Origin: Streptomyces atriruber
Lineage (GTDB): Bacteria; Actinomycetota; Actinomycetes; Streptomycetales; Streptomycetaceae
Reading direction: 5' to 3'
Length of the DNA stretch: 38,809 nucleotides
NCBI RefSeq assembly: GCF_001418325.1
Contig: NZ_LIPN01000299.1
Location: 1-38,809, forward strand
The translations under genes were made by a program, and so were the position numbers. This document shows positions 1 through 8,955 of this stretch, piece by piece (positions within the stretch are counted from its first letter, which is position 1; every line of letters begins with the position of its first letter). The notes under the pieces are model-generated. The model was not told the origin of the DNA. It did not search any database and saw only the letters and a list, made by a program, of their open reading frames with translations.

Positions 1-913
1 CCAGCTCGCCGCCGAGCAGGCCCGCTACCGCACCGTGCAGTATTCGGAAACCCTCCGCAAGGCCCTCGACGCGACCCGGCGCAACGTCCGCGCGGTGGAC
101 TGGCTCCGGGCCGTCCCCGACATGATCGCCGAGGCGCTCGACCACGTCGCCGACCGGTACCGCCACGAGAACGCCATCCTGACCAACATCCGCAAGGCAC
201 GGGACGAGTCCGAGGACCCCGAGCAGAAGCGCCGCGCCGCCGAGCTGGTCGACATCGTCAAGGACTGCATCCGCCGCCACACCCAGCTGCAGTCCCGCCT
301 CCTGGAGGCAGGCCCGCTGTTCCGCGCCGAGCAGGACCGGCAGGCCTTCGCCACCCCCACCGCGCGCTCGGGCCTCGATCTCTACGGCCAGCTGGTCGCC
401 CCCCTGCTGCCGCTCCCCGCCGAGCAGGCGATCCGCGTGACGGACGCCTTCTTCGCGCGTGGCACCGGACTGCGCACGCCCGTGTCCGTCCGCGTGGGCG
501 ACCTCGTCGACATACTGCTCACACCGCCGATGGAGCGCGAGCACCTCGGCGCGGAGATGCCCGAGCCCGACCTCATCGCCACCCCGGACGACAGCCGGTT
601 CAGCGAGGAGCAGCTCGCGAGCGCCATGGAGCTGCTCGACCTGCCGTCCGACGCGCCGCGCAGGCTCTCCGGACTGCTGGCCGACGCCCGGCGCCGCGAC
701 CCCGAACTGCCCTACCTGGTCGCTCTGCTTGCCGTGCACGCGGCCAGCCCGCCGGTCGGCACCGCCTACCGCCAGGGCGAGGAGAAGCTGCTCTTCGCCG
801 TGGACGACGGCACCCAGCTAGACGACGAGGAGTTCGGCGGCGCCGACCTCATCGTCGGCACCGCACTCCTGGACGCCGTCGGCATGGCGGCCGACCGGAC
901 GGAGGCGGCATGA
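1..913 (+). CDS. Helical protein, kleisin/MukF-like position in an SMC operon (5' truncated)
   Basis: The reading frame is open from base 2 of the window, so the true start lies upstream; 303 residues are visible. The visible part is acidic and mostly helical: charged amphipathic helices at the start (about residues 1-110), then a Leu/Pro-rich stretch, and a compact acidic C-terminal part. I recognise no catalytic motif. Its place as first gene of an operon ending in a MukB-like ATPase matches mukF or jetA, which encode kleisin subunits bridging the ATPase heads; that role is inferred from gene order and helical character only. Its TGA overlaps the ATG of the next small ORF (ATGA). The true length, the N-terminal domain and any upstream partner gene cannot be seen. 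Confidence 0.75.
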   Translation, partial: QLAAEQARYRTVQYSETLRKALDATRRNVRAVDWLRAVPDMIAEALDHVADRYRHENAILTNIRKARDESEDPEQKRRAAELVDIVKDCIRRHTQLQSRLLEAGPLFRAEQDRQAFATPTARSGLDLYGQLVAPLLPLPAEQAIRVTDAFFARGTGLRTPVSVRVGDLVDILLTPPMEREHLGAEMPEPDLIATPDDSRFSEEQLASAMELLDLPSDAPRRLSGLLADARRRDPELPYLVALLAVHAASPPVGTAYRQGEEKLLFAVDDGTQLDDEEFGGADLIVGTALLDAVGMAADRTEAA

Positions 914-1008
914 CCGGGCCCGCCCCCGCCACGTACCGCCCCGGAGACGTCGCGCACCATCCCGCCGGAGACCTCGCGCACCACCCCAGCAAGGAGCACA
1001 CGTCGTGA
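910..1008 (+). CDS. Small 32-residue ORF coupled to both neighbours
   Basis: ATG at 910 overlaps the stop of the preceding gene as ATGA, and the TGA at 1006-1008 overlaps the GTG start of the next gene as GTGA. The 32-residue product is hydrophilic and contains an imperfect 8-residue repeat (PGDVAHHP, AGDLAHHP) encoded by a 24-nt tandem duplication at 941-988. Exact coupling at both ends suggests ribosomes travel through it, either to make a peptide or simply to couple expression of the two flanking genes. The codon pattern is still GC-rich. I know no homologue. It could equally be a spacer whose frame happens to stay open. Confidence 0.4.
   Translation: MTGPAPATYRPGDVAHHPAGDLAHHPSKEHTS
941..988 (+). 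repeat. 24-bp imperfect tandem duplication
   Basis: Two adjacent copies of a 24-nt unit beginning CCGGAGAC and continuing with TCGCGCACCA lie at 941-964 and 965-988 and differ at a few positions. The period is a multiple of three, so it preserves the frame of the small ORF. Confidence 0.7.
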
Positions 1009-1898
1009 CCGACCACCCCGCAGAGCACGCCGCGTGGGGCGAGCCGGACTCCACGGCGGCGCCCGCCGCCCCCGCGCCCGTCACCCCGGCCGACGCCGCC
1101 GACGCCGCGCGGCTCGTCGCCTTCGGCCTGCAGCCCAAGCTCCAGCCCGCCCGCGACCAGGAGTACGCCGAACTGCTCCGCCGCTACCGCGAGGACCCGC
1201 CCTTCGCCCGGCTCGCCGACGCCGTCGCCACCGGACTCGGGCTCGTCGTCCTGGAGGTGTCCCCGCGCGCGGGCATGGCCGTGACCGCCGCGGAGGACTC
1301 CGTCTTCGCCGTCCGCATGGGTGACTACGCCCGCCGCGCGGCCACCGACTCCACCGACCGCTTCCTGCACGGCCTCGCGCACCTCGCCATCGCCGCCATG
1401 GCGTTCCCGCGCCCCGAGGACCTCGCCGACGACGGCTACATCGGCCGGGTCACGGTCAACGGCGTCGACGCCTTCGTGCGCCAGGCCTGCCACCGCCTGG
1501 AGGAGCGAGCCGAGGAACACGGCGAGAACACCGACCCCGCCACCGACGCCCCGGGCCTCGAAGCCGCCTGGCGGATCTGGGCCCGCCGCAGCTCGACCGG
1601 CGCCACCAAGGACGCCCGCCGCCTCGCCGGTTCCACGACCGGCATCGTCGGCAAGGCCGCCGCCTTCCTCACCGAATCCGGCTTCCTGCAGCGCACCGGC
1701 GACGACTCTGGAGGGACGTACCGCACCACGGCCCGCTACCAGCTCCAGGTCCGTGACATGGCGGGCACCGCGGCCATGGCGGAGCTCCTGGAGCTCGGCG
1801 TCGTCCCCGTCACGGACGGCTCGGCGACGCTGCTGCCGCCCGAAGAGACCGACGACCTGGAGCTGGCCGCCGACGCGGGGCTGCCGTTCCACTCCTGA
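1005..1898 (+). CDS. MukE/JetB-position protein of SMC operon (297 aa, function unknown)
   Basis: GTG start at 1005, chosen because AAGGAG lies 9 nt upstream; 297 residues. The first about 25 residues are an Ala/Pro-rich tail. The rest is an acidic alpha/beta protein; residues about 185-260 read like a winged-helix with a basic helix (SSTGATKDARR) and a TYRTTARYQLQVRD beta segment. In MukBEF and Wadjet systems the second gene encodes a KITE-type winged-helix subunit (MukE/JetB) that binds the kleisin. Position, size and a probable winged helix are consistent with that; no sequence family is recognised by eye. It is followed after 60 nt by the ATPase gene. Confidence 0.75.
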   Translation: MTDHPAEHAAWGEPDSTAAPAAPAPVTPADAADAARLVAFGLQPKLQPARDQEYAELLRRYREDPPFARLADAVATGLGLVVLEVSPRAGMAVTAAEDSVFAVRMGDYARRAATDSTDRFLHGLAHLAIAAMAFPRPEDLADDGYIGRVTVNGVDAFVRQACHRLEERAEEHGENTDPATDAPGLEAAWRIWARRSSTGATKDARRLAGSTTGIVGKAAAFLTESGFLQRTGDDSGGTYRTTARYQLQVRDMAGTAAMAELLELGVVPVTDGSATLLPPEETDDLELAADAGLPFHS

Positions 1899-1958
1899 CG
1901 CCGAGCCACCCACCCCCACTTCCTTGCCGTTCCGCACGACTTACGACGAGAGTCCGCC

Positions 1959-4900
1959 ATGTACGAGCTGTCCCGGGTCCGCCTCTACTCCATCGGGCCG
2001 GCCGGTGCGCGCTATGCCGACACCGTGCTCGACCTGCGCGGCGTCGGCGCGGAGGTGCCCGACCCCGCGCCCACCCAGGCGGAGTTCTTCGAGGACGAGC
2101 CGGTCGGCCCGCCGCGCCGCCCCGCGCCCGCGGGCGTGCTCTTCCTGGAGAACGGCGGCGGCAAGTCCGTCCTGCTCAAGCTGATCTTCTCGGTGATGCT
2201 GCCCGGCCACCGGAACACGCTGGGCGGCGCCAGCTCCGGCGTGCTGCGCAAGTTCCTCCTCGCCGACGACTGCGGGCACGTCGCCCTGGAGTGGCAGCAC
2301 ACCCTCACCGGCGAGTGCGTCGTCGTCGGCAAGGTCAGCGAGTGGCGCGGGCGGCAGGTCTCCAACGACCCGCGGAAGTTCGCCGAGGCCTGGTACTCCT
2401 TCCGGCCCGGACCCGGCATGAGCCTGGACTCGCTGCCCGTAGCCGAGTCCACCGCCGTGCGGCCGTCGGCGGAGGGCGCGTCCGGCGCCCAGGGGCGGCG
2501 GCGCACCATGAAGGGCTTCCGTGACGCCATGACCGAGGCGGTCAAGGCGTACCCGCACCTCGAAGTGCACTGGGAAGAGATCCACGACCGCTGGAACGAA
2601 CACCTCGGCGACCTCGGGCTCGACCCCGAACTCTTCCGCTACCAGCGGGAGATGAACGCCGACGAGGGCGAGGCCGCGGGCCTCTTCGCCGTCAAGAAGG
2701 ACTCCGACTTCACCGACCTGCTGCTGCGCGCCGTCACCGACACGCGCGACACGGACGGCCTCGCCGACCTCGTCCACGGCTTCGGCAACAAGCTCGGCCG
2801 CCGCGCCGAGCTGATGGCCGAACGGGACTTCACCGCAGGCTCCGTCGACCTGCTGGGACGCATCGTCGAGGCCGCCGACACCCGGGCACGCGCGCGTGAC
2901 GTGCACGCGGGCGCCGAGCGCCGCACACGGACCCTGGCCCGCAGGCTCTCCGCGCGCGCCGTCGAGGAGCGCCGCCGCGTCGCCGACCTGGCCGAGCAGG
3001 TCACGGCCGCGGCCCACACCGTGACCGAGGCCGAGCGGTCCCGCGGCAAGAGCGCCCTGATCTCGGCCGAACTGGCCTACCGACACGCGTCCCTGGCGCT
3101 CACCGTCGCCGAGAAGGCCGCCGCCGCCCAGCGCCGCGAGCTCGCCGACGCCCGCACCCTGCACTCCGCCTGGCAGGCCGCCGAGGCCGTCCTGAGGCAC
3201 CGCGCCGCCGCTGACCGCTCCGCGCGCGTGGCCGTCGCCATCCGCGAGGCGGAGCGCGACGCCGCACCCGCGCTCGCCGCCCGCGCGAAGGCCGCAGCCG
3301 ACCTCGTCCGCGCCCTGCACACCGCCGCCGAAGGCGCGGAGAACCTCGCCAACGAGGAGGAGGAGCGCTCCGCCGCCCTCCAGGAGACCGGCGAGGCCGC
3401 GCACCGCGACGCCACGGCCGCCGCCACCGAGGCCCAGCGCGCCCGCAGCGAGGCGGGACACCTGAAGCAGCGCCTCACCGAGGTCGAGCAGGAGACCGCG
3501 GAGGCCGTCCGCGCGGGCTGGCTCGACGACACCGCCCCCGACGCCGACCCGGCCCGCGCCGCCCTCGCCGCGAGCGACGCCGAGAAGACCACCGTCGCCG
3601 CGTGGGACACCGCCCGCGAGACCGCGGGGCGAGCCACCGACCACGCCAAGGAGACGGCCGCCGCCGAGGCCCGCGCCGAGCTGACCGCCGCCCGCGCCTC
3701 CGACGCCGCGACCGCGGCCGAGGCCGCCCACGACGCGGAGCGCCGCGCCGCCGAGTCCATCGCCCAGGACCAGCGGCTCGCCGAGCTGCTGAGCCTGCCG
3801 AGCGGCGACGGCGGGGTGCCGCTGCCCCGCCAGGGAGCCGACGCCGCCGCGGAAGGCGCCGTCACCGAAGGCGCCCTGACCGCGGGCGCCCTCTCCGTGG
3901 CGGAGCTGGACCGCTCCGCGGACGACCTGCGGGCCCTCCTCGACGAAGGCGTCGCCTCCGCCGAGCGGCAGCTCTTCGACCTGCGCACCGCGGCCGCCGA
4001 CGACTCCCGCATCCTCGGCGCCCTCGGAGACGGCGGACTGCTGCCGCCGGGACCCGACGTCCTCGCCACGGTCGAGTTCCTCGGCGAGCACGGCATCCCC
4101 GCCCTGCCCGGCTGGCGCTACCTCGCCCAGGCCGTCGACCCCGCCGACCACGCGCGCGTGCTAGCCGCCCGCCCCGAGCTCGTCGACGGCGTGGTCATCA
4201 CCGACCCGGACACGCACGCCCGCGCCCGCGACGCCCTCGCCGACGCCGCCCTGCTGCCCCGCTCCGCCGTCGCCGTCGGCACCGCCGCAGCCCTCCTCGC
4301 CCCCACCCCGGGCGAGCAGGCGGCGGACACCGGCGTCTTCCTCGTACCGCCGAACCCCGCCATGCACGACGAGCACGCCGCCGACGAGGAGCGGCAGGCG
4401 CTGCGCGCCCGCGCCGCGCGGCGCGACGAGGAGATCCGCGCGCTCGCCGTCCGCCTCGCCAAGGACCGTGAGCTCGCCGCCCGCCTCGCCTCCTGGCGCA
4501 CCGGCTGCCCGAGCGGCCGCCTCGCCGAGCTCGCCGCCGCCGCCCAGGAGGCGCGCGCCTTCGCCGAAGAGGCCGAGGCCGAGCTCACCGAGGCCCGCAC
4601 CGCGCGCGCCGAGGCCGACGAGGCCGCGGGCGAGGCGATCCGCGTGCGGGACGAGCGCCAGGAGGCGGCCCAGCGCGCCCGACGTGCCGCCGACGCCCTC
4701 GCGGGCCTCGCCTTCCGGCTCCGCGAGCGGGCCGGCTGGCAGGCCAAGCTGCGCGAACTGGCCGACGACGCCGTGGAGTCCGAGGCCCGCGCCCAGACCT
4801 GCCTGGACCGGGCGCGCGCCGCCGACGAGGACCGTCGTGCCGCCCAGCGCGCAGCCGACGACGCCCGCCGCACCGCCCGCGCGCTGCGCGCCGAGCGCGC

Positions 4901-6656
4901 CGAGATCGCCGGCGCCCCCGAGGACGTACCGGAGGCGAGCGAGGCCCCCAAGTCCTCGCTGCCCGCTCTGCGCGAGGCCTACCGCGCGGCGTCCCAGCTC
5001 TACGAGAAGGTGGGTGTCGGCGCCGACCTCCGTGCCGAGCAGGCCCGCGCCGAGAGCGACGAGAGCGCGGCCCTCGCCGAGCTCGACCGGCTCAGCAACA
5101 AGGTCCGCACCCGCGCCGCCCTGCTCCTGGAAGGCACCGACGGCTCCGACGGCCCGTCCCGACAGGCCGCGGCCGCACGCGCGGAGGCCCAGGTCCAGCT
5201 CATCGAGGCCCGCGCGTCCACCGCCAGCGAGCAGCTCGGCCGACTGCGCGGCGAGGCGGAGCGGCACGCACCCGAGGACGGCGACGCCCACACCGAGCTC
5301 CCCGAGGAGCTCGTCCCCGCCGACGCCGAGCAGGCCCAGACGCTCCTGCGCACCGCCACCGGCGAACTGGCCGCGCACACCGAAGCGCTGAGCCGGGCCA
5401 AGGAGGCACACGCCGCCCTGCTGCACACCCACCGCGTCACCGAGGACGCGGCAGGCGGCTTCGACGAGACCGCGGCCCTGCTCAGGGACCTCCTTCGCGA
5501 GCACCAGGAAGAGGAGGCCGAAGAGGCCCCCGAGGGGTACCCGGGCTCCCTGGAGGAGGCCCGTCAGTCCGCCGCGGAGGCACGCCGCTCCCTGCGCGGC
5601 TGCGCCGCCGACCTGTCGACGGCCGAATCCGCCGTCCGGGAGGCCAGCGACATCCTGGTGCGCCACGCGAACGCGACGCGGTACGAGCAGGTGCGCACCC
5701 CCGCCCGCCAGCAGATCCGCGAACTGCCCGCGTCCGCGCTGCCCGAGCACGCCAAGAAGTGGGCCGACGCCTTCGCTCCCCGCCTCCGCGTCCTCACCGA
5801 CGAGCTGGAGCAGCTGGAGCGCAACCGCGACAGCATCGTCGACCGCCTGCGCGGCCTCGTCGAGTCCGCGCTCGCGACCCTCAGGTCGGCGCAGCGCCTC
5901 TCCCGCCTCCCCGAGGGCCTGGGGGAGTGGTCGGGGCAGGAGTTCCTGCGGGTCCGCTTCGAGGAGCCCGACCAGGCCACGCTCGTCGAGCGGCTCGGCG
6001 AGGTGATCGACGAGGCGACCCGCGCCGCCGTGAAGAAGAACTCGGACCTGCGGCGCGACGGAATGTCCCTGCTGCTGCGCGGAGTCCAGGCCGCGCTGGA
6101 ACCGCGCGGTGTCGCCGTGGAGATCCTCAAGCCGGACGCCGTGCTGCGCGCCGAGCGCGTCCCCGTCGGACAGATGGGCGACGTGTTCTCCGGTGGGCAG
6201 CTGCTCACCGCGGCCATCGCCCTGTACTGCACGATGGCCGCGCTGCGCAGCAACGACCGGGGCCGCGACAAGCACCGGCACGCCGGCACGCTCTTCCTGG
6301 ACAACCCCATCGGCCGCGCCAACGCGACGTACCTCCTGGAGCTCCAGCGGGCCGTGTCGGACGCGCTGGGCGTGCAGTTGCTTTACACGACCGGCCTGTT
6401 CGACACGACCGCGCTCGCGGAGTTCCCGCTGGTCATCCGGTTGCGGAACGACGCGGACCTGCGCGCGGGCCTGAAGTACATCAGCGTCGAGGAGCACCTG
6501 CGCCCGGGCCTGCCGCAGCAGGACCCCGACGGCGAGACGGTGCACGGCGAGATCACCGCGACTCGTATGTACAAGCGGCCCGCCGCCCAGGGGGACCCGG
6601 CCGCCGCTCAGACGGTCCCTGCGCAGACGACCCCGGCTCGGACGGCCACTACGTAG
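1959..6656 (+). CDS. SMC/MukB-like coiled-coil ATPase, 1565 aa
   Basis: Large ABC-type ATPase of SMC/Rad50/MukB architecture. Walker A (ENGGGKS) is at residues 64-70. Long Ala/Glu/Arg-rich coiled coils span about 330-690 and 800-1340. The signature motif (FSGGQLLTAA) is near residue 1409 and Walker B (TLFLDNPIG) near 1445-1453. The Walker B Asp is followed by Asn where most SMC proteins have the catalytic Glu. A Pro/Gly-rich, non-coiled segment at about 692-796 sits where an SMC hinge would be. The family acts on DNA by ATP-driven head engagement with kleisin and winged-helix partners, here presumably the two upstream genes. ATG at 1959 lacks a strong SD. The TAG stop overlaps the convergent betaine demethylase stop. 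Chromosome organisation or plasmid/phage defence are both possible; neither is shown. Confidence 0.85.
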   Translation: MYELSRVRLYSIGPAGARYADTVLDLRGVGAEVPDPAPTQAEFFEDEPVGPPRRPAPAGVLFLENGGGKSVLLKLIFSVMLPGHRNTLGGASSGVLRKFLLADDCGHVALEWQHTLTGECVVVGKVSEWRGRQVSNDPRKFAEAWYSFRPGPGMSLDSLPVAESTAVRPSAEGASGAQGRRRTMKGFRDAMTEAVKAYPHLEVHWEEIHDRWNEHLGDLGLDPELFRYQREMNADEGEAAGLFAVKKDSDFTDLLLRAVTDTRDTDGLADLVHGFGNKLGRRAELMAERDFTAGSVDLLGRIVEAADTRARARDVHAGAERRTRTLARRLSARAVEERRRVADLAEQVTAAAHTVTEAERSRGKSALISAELAYRHASLALTVAEKAAAAQRRELADARTLHSAWQAAEAVLRHRAAADRSARVAVAIREAERDAAPALAARAKAAADLVRALHTAAEGAENLANEEEERSAALQETGEAAHRDATAAATEAQRARSEAGHLKQRLTEVEQETAEAVRAGWLDDTAPDADPARAALAASDAEKTTVAAWDTARETAGRATDHAKETAAAEARAELTAARASDAATAAEAAHDAERRAAESIAQDQRLAELLSLPSGDGGVPLPRQGADAAAEGAVTEGALTAGALSVAELDRSADDLRALLDEGVASAERQLFDLRTAAADDSRILGALGDGGLLPPGPDVLATVEFLGEHGIPALPGWRYLAQAVDPADHARVLAARPELVDGVVITDPDTHARARDALADAALLPRSAVAVGTAAALLAPTPGEQAADTGVFLVPPNPAMHDEHAADEERQALRARAARRDEEIRALAVRLAKDRELAARLASWRTGCPSGRLAELAAAAQEARAFAEEAEAELTEARTARAEADEAAGEAIRVRDERQEAAQRARRAADALAGLAFRLRERAGWQAKLRELADDAVESEARAQTCLDRARAADEDRRAAQRAADDARRTARALRAERAEIAGAPEDVPEASEAPKSSLPALREAYRAASQLYEKVGVGADLRAEQARAESDESAALAELDRLSNKVRTRAALLLEGTDGSDGPSRQAAAARAEAQVQLIEARASTASEQLGRLRGEAERHAPEDGDAHTELPEELVPADAEQAQTLLRTATGELAAHTEALSRAKEAHAALLHTHRVTEDAAGGFDETAALLRDLLREHQEEEAEEAPEGYPGSLEEARQSAAEARRSLRGCAADLSTAESAVREASDILVRHANATRYEQVRTPARQQIRELPASALPEHAKKWADAFAPRLRVLTDELEQLERNRDSIVDRLRGLVESALATLRSAQRLSRLPEGLGEWSGQEFLRVRFEEPDQATLVERLGEVIDEATRAAVKKNSDLRRDGMSLLLRGVQAALEPRGVAVEILKPDAVLRAERVPVGQMGDVFSGGQLLTAAIALYCTMAALRSNDRGRDKHRHAGTLFLDNPIGRANATYLLELQRAVSDALGVQLLYTTGLFDTTALAEFPLVIRLRNDADLRAGLKYISVEEHLRPGLPQQDPDGETVHGEITATRMYKRPAAQGDPAAAQTVPAQTTPARTATT

Positions 6657-7770
6657 CGAGTTGTTTGGTCAGCCATTCGTGGAAGAGCCCGATGTGGTGC
6701 TCGGTCGGCACCAGCACCCCGCCCTCGCGGTAGGCGCGTGACGCCATCGCGGGCTGGGTGCGCTCGCAGGCCGCGAAGTCCTGTGTGTTGACCCGGTGGA
6801 AGAGCTCCACGGAGTGCGTCAGGTCCGCGCCGGACGCGACGACGTCGGGTGCGTACAGCCAGTCGCACTCGACGACCGTGCGGTCCGCCGCCAGCGGGAA
6901 CATCCGGTGCAGGATCACGTGGTCGGGGACGAGGTTGACGAACACGGTCGGCTTCACGGTGATCGCGTAGTAGCGGCGGTCCTGGTCCTGCGACACCTCG
7001 GGGAGACGGCCGAAGCCCGCGCTGCCGTCGACCGTGAAGCCGCCGACCTCCTCACCGAACGCGGCGCCGTGCCCCACGTAGTACTGCGCGGCGAAACCGT
7101 CCGCGAACTCCGGCAGGACGTCCGTCAGTTCGGGGTGAATGGTCGCGCAGTGGTAGCACTCCATGAAGTTCTCGACGATCAGCTTCCAGTTGGCGCGCAC
7201 GTCGTAGGAGATGCGCCTGCCGAGCGCCAGCCGCTCGGTGCCGTAGCGGTCGATGGACGCCGCGTCGCCGAGACGTTCGACCGCCGCGCCCATCACGGTC
7301 TCTTCGAAGGAGGGCGGTTCGTCGGCCAGGCACACCCAGGCGTAGCCGAGCCACTCCCGCAGGGCCACCTTCACCAGGCCGTAGGCGGCGCGGTCCACGT
7401 CGGGCATCTTCACCAGGTTGGGGGCGGCGATGAGCCGTCCTTCGAGGTCGTACGTCCAGGCGTGGTACGGGCATTGGAGGGCGCGCCGCACCTGCCCGGA
7501 CTCCTCGGTGCACAGGCGGGCGCCGCGATGGCGGCAGACGTTCAGGAAGGCGCGCAGCTCACCGGTGCGCGAGCGCGTGACCAGGACGCTCTCGCGGCCC
7601 ACCTGCACGGTGCGGAAGGCACCCGGCCCGTCGAGGTCGGCGGCGCGCACCGCGCAGAACCAGAGCGCTTCGAAGATGCGGTCCTGCTCCTGCCGGAAGA
7701 TCTCCGGATCGGTGTAGTAGCGGCCGGGGAGCGTCGCGGTGAGGCTCGGCGGCAAAGGGGTCGTCGTCAC
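6649..7770 (-). CDS. gbcA: Rieske non-heme iron oxygenase, probable glycine betaine demethylase
   Basis: 373-residue ring-hydroxylating-type oxygenase alpha subunit. The Rieske [2Fe-2S] ligands are C79/H81 (CRH) and C100/H103 (CPYH); the mononuclear iron site is in ENFMECYHC..IHP (H207, H212 and a later acidic residue). Members of the GbcA group convert glycine betaine to dimethylglycine plus formaldehyde using O2 and electrons from a reductase. Close relatives demethylate stachydrine or oxidise choline, so substrate is inferred from the adjacent dimethylglycine and sarcosine oxidases, which complete a betaine-to-glycine route. GTG start at 7770 follows GAGGAG by about 10 nt. It is last in the four-gene operon, 14 nt after the sarcosine oxidase gene. 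No reductase is fused; the divergent ferredoxin/reductase pair is the likely electron source. Confidence 0.85.
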   Translation of the reverse strand: MTTTPLPPSLTATLPGRYYTDPEIFRQEQDRIFEALWFCAVRAADLDGPGAFRTVQVGRESVLVTRSRTGELRAFLNVCRHRGARLCTEESGQVRRALQCPYHAWTYDLEGRLIAAPNLVKMPDVDRAAYGLVKVALREWLGYAWVCLADEPPSFEETVMGAAVERLGDAASIDRYGTERLALGRRISYDVRANWKLIVENFMECYHCATIHPELTDVLPEFADGFAAQYYVGHGAAFGEEVGGFTVDGSAGFGRLPEVSQDQDRRYYAITVKPTVFVNLVPDHVILHRMFPLAADRTVVECDWLYAPDVVASGADLTHSVELFHRVNTQDFAACERTQPAMASRAYREGGVLVPTEHHIGLFHEWLTKQLAT

Positions 7771-7784
7771 GGTTCTCGTACTCC

Positions 7785-8939
7785 TCAGGCAGGCGTGGCG
7801 GCGAGGCGGCTCGGGTCGAAGAGCTCGATGGGATGGTCGGTGGCACCGTCCGTCGCCAGGTCGGCGAGGATCTCGCCGACCACGGGCACGAACTTGAACC
7901 CGTGTCCGGAGAAGCCGGCCGCGACGGTCACCGACCCGGGGTGCTCCGGATGGCGGGCGATGACGAAGTGCTCGTCGGGGGTGTTGGAGTACATGCAGGT
8001 GGCGGCCTTGAGGAAGCCGCCGGGGAGGCCCGGGATCAGCCGTCCCACCTGCTCGGCCATCGCGGTGATCTCGTCGTCGTGGACCGACCGCTCGATGGTC
8101 TCCGGCGTGCAGGGGGTGCCCTTGCGGAAGAAGGCGACCTTCGCACCCAGGTCGGGCCCGTCGATGGCGGGGAACCCGTAGACCTGGACGCCCTCGGCGT
8201 CCTCCCAGATGTAGATCGGATGGTTCTCGGGGAGGAAGGGAGCCACGCCGCCGGAGGGCTGGAACCAGTACATGACCTGTCGTTCGATGGTGAACGGCAC
8301 CCCCAGGTCGGTCAGCAGCTCAGGCGCCCAGGCACCCGGGCAGATCACCAACTGCCCTGCGGTGTAAGTGTCCTCCGCGGTGTGCACGCGCACCCCGTCC
8401 CGGTACGGCTCCCATCGCGTCATCGGCTCCTCGAAGTGCAGGTCGGCGCCGTTCCGCGTGGCCAGCTGGAGGTGTGCGGCCACGGTGTTCTCGGGGCGGA
8501 CGAGGCCCGCCCGCGCCTCGTACAGGGCCACTTCGTCCTCGTCCGGAGTGAGCGTCGGGAAGCGGCGGCGGATCTCCTTCGCGTCGAGCATCTCGTGGGG
8601 CAGGTCCCACTGCTCGGCGGAGAGCCGCGAACCGGAGACCGTGCGGCTGTCGGGGCGCCCGAGCATCACGCCGCCGCACAGGGTCGCGATGTCGCGGCCG
8701 GTGTCGCGTTCGAGGCGGTCGTAGAGCTCGTACGCGCGCAGCAGCAGTGGTACGTACGCGGGGTCCTCGAAGTAGGACTGCCGGGTGATGCGCGAACCGC
8801 CGTGGCTGGAGCCGCGGCTGTGCACCGGGCCGAACTTCTCCAGGCCGAGGACACGGGATCCGCGCGCGGAGAGGTGGTGCGCGGCGGCGCTGCCCATGCC
8901 GCCGAGGCCGATCACGATCACGTCGTAGGTGGGGGACAC
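7785..8939 (-). CDS. soxA: Monomeric sarcosine oxidase-like flavoenzyme
   Basis: 384-residue FAD-dependent amine oxidase of the MSOX/SolA family (DAO fold). The N-terminal dinucleotide motif is GLGGMG (residues 11-16). Cys315 in KAATCMYSNTPD aligns by motif with the cysteine that carries FAD covalently in monomeric sarcosine oxidase. Expected reaction: sarcosine + O2 + H2O to glycine, formaldehyde and H2O2. Length is close to the usual 385-390 residues. N-methyltryptophan oxidase is the main alternative, but the position between dimethylglycine oxidase and betaine demethylase favours sarcosine. GTG start at 8939 is preceded by AGGAGG at 5 nt, the best SD in this operon. Confidence 0.85.
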   Translation of the reverse strand: MSPTYDVIVIGLGGMGSAAAHHLSARGSRVLGLEKFGPVHSRGSSHGGSRITRQSYFEDPAYVPLLLRAYELYDRLERDTGRDIATLCGGVMLGRPDSRTVSGSRLSAEQWDLPHEMLDAKEIRRRFPTLTPDEDEVALYEARAGLVRPENTVAAHLQLATRNGADLHFEEPMTRWEPYRDGVRVHTAEDTYTAGQLVICPGAWAPELLTDLGVPFTIERQVMYWFQPSGGVAPFLPENHPIYIWEDAEGVQVYGFPAIDGPDLGAKVAFFRKGTPCTPETIERSVHDDEITAMAEQVGRLIPGLPGGFLKAATCMYSNTPDEHFVIARHPEHPGSVTVAAGFSGHGFKFVPVVGEILADLATDGATDHPIELFDPSRLAATPA

Positions 8940-8955
8940 CTGTGCCTCCTGGCGG

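Noticed and set aside
1321..2184. Long open frames overlapping real genes on either strand (for example 1321-2184 plus, 1941-4151 minus, 4161-6545 minus)
   Set aside because: Their products are low-complexity Pro/Arg/Ser/Gly-rich strings, as expected of shadow frames in high-GC DNA, and they lie fully across well-supported genes.
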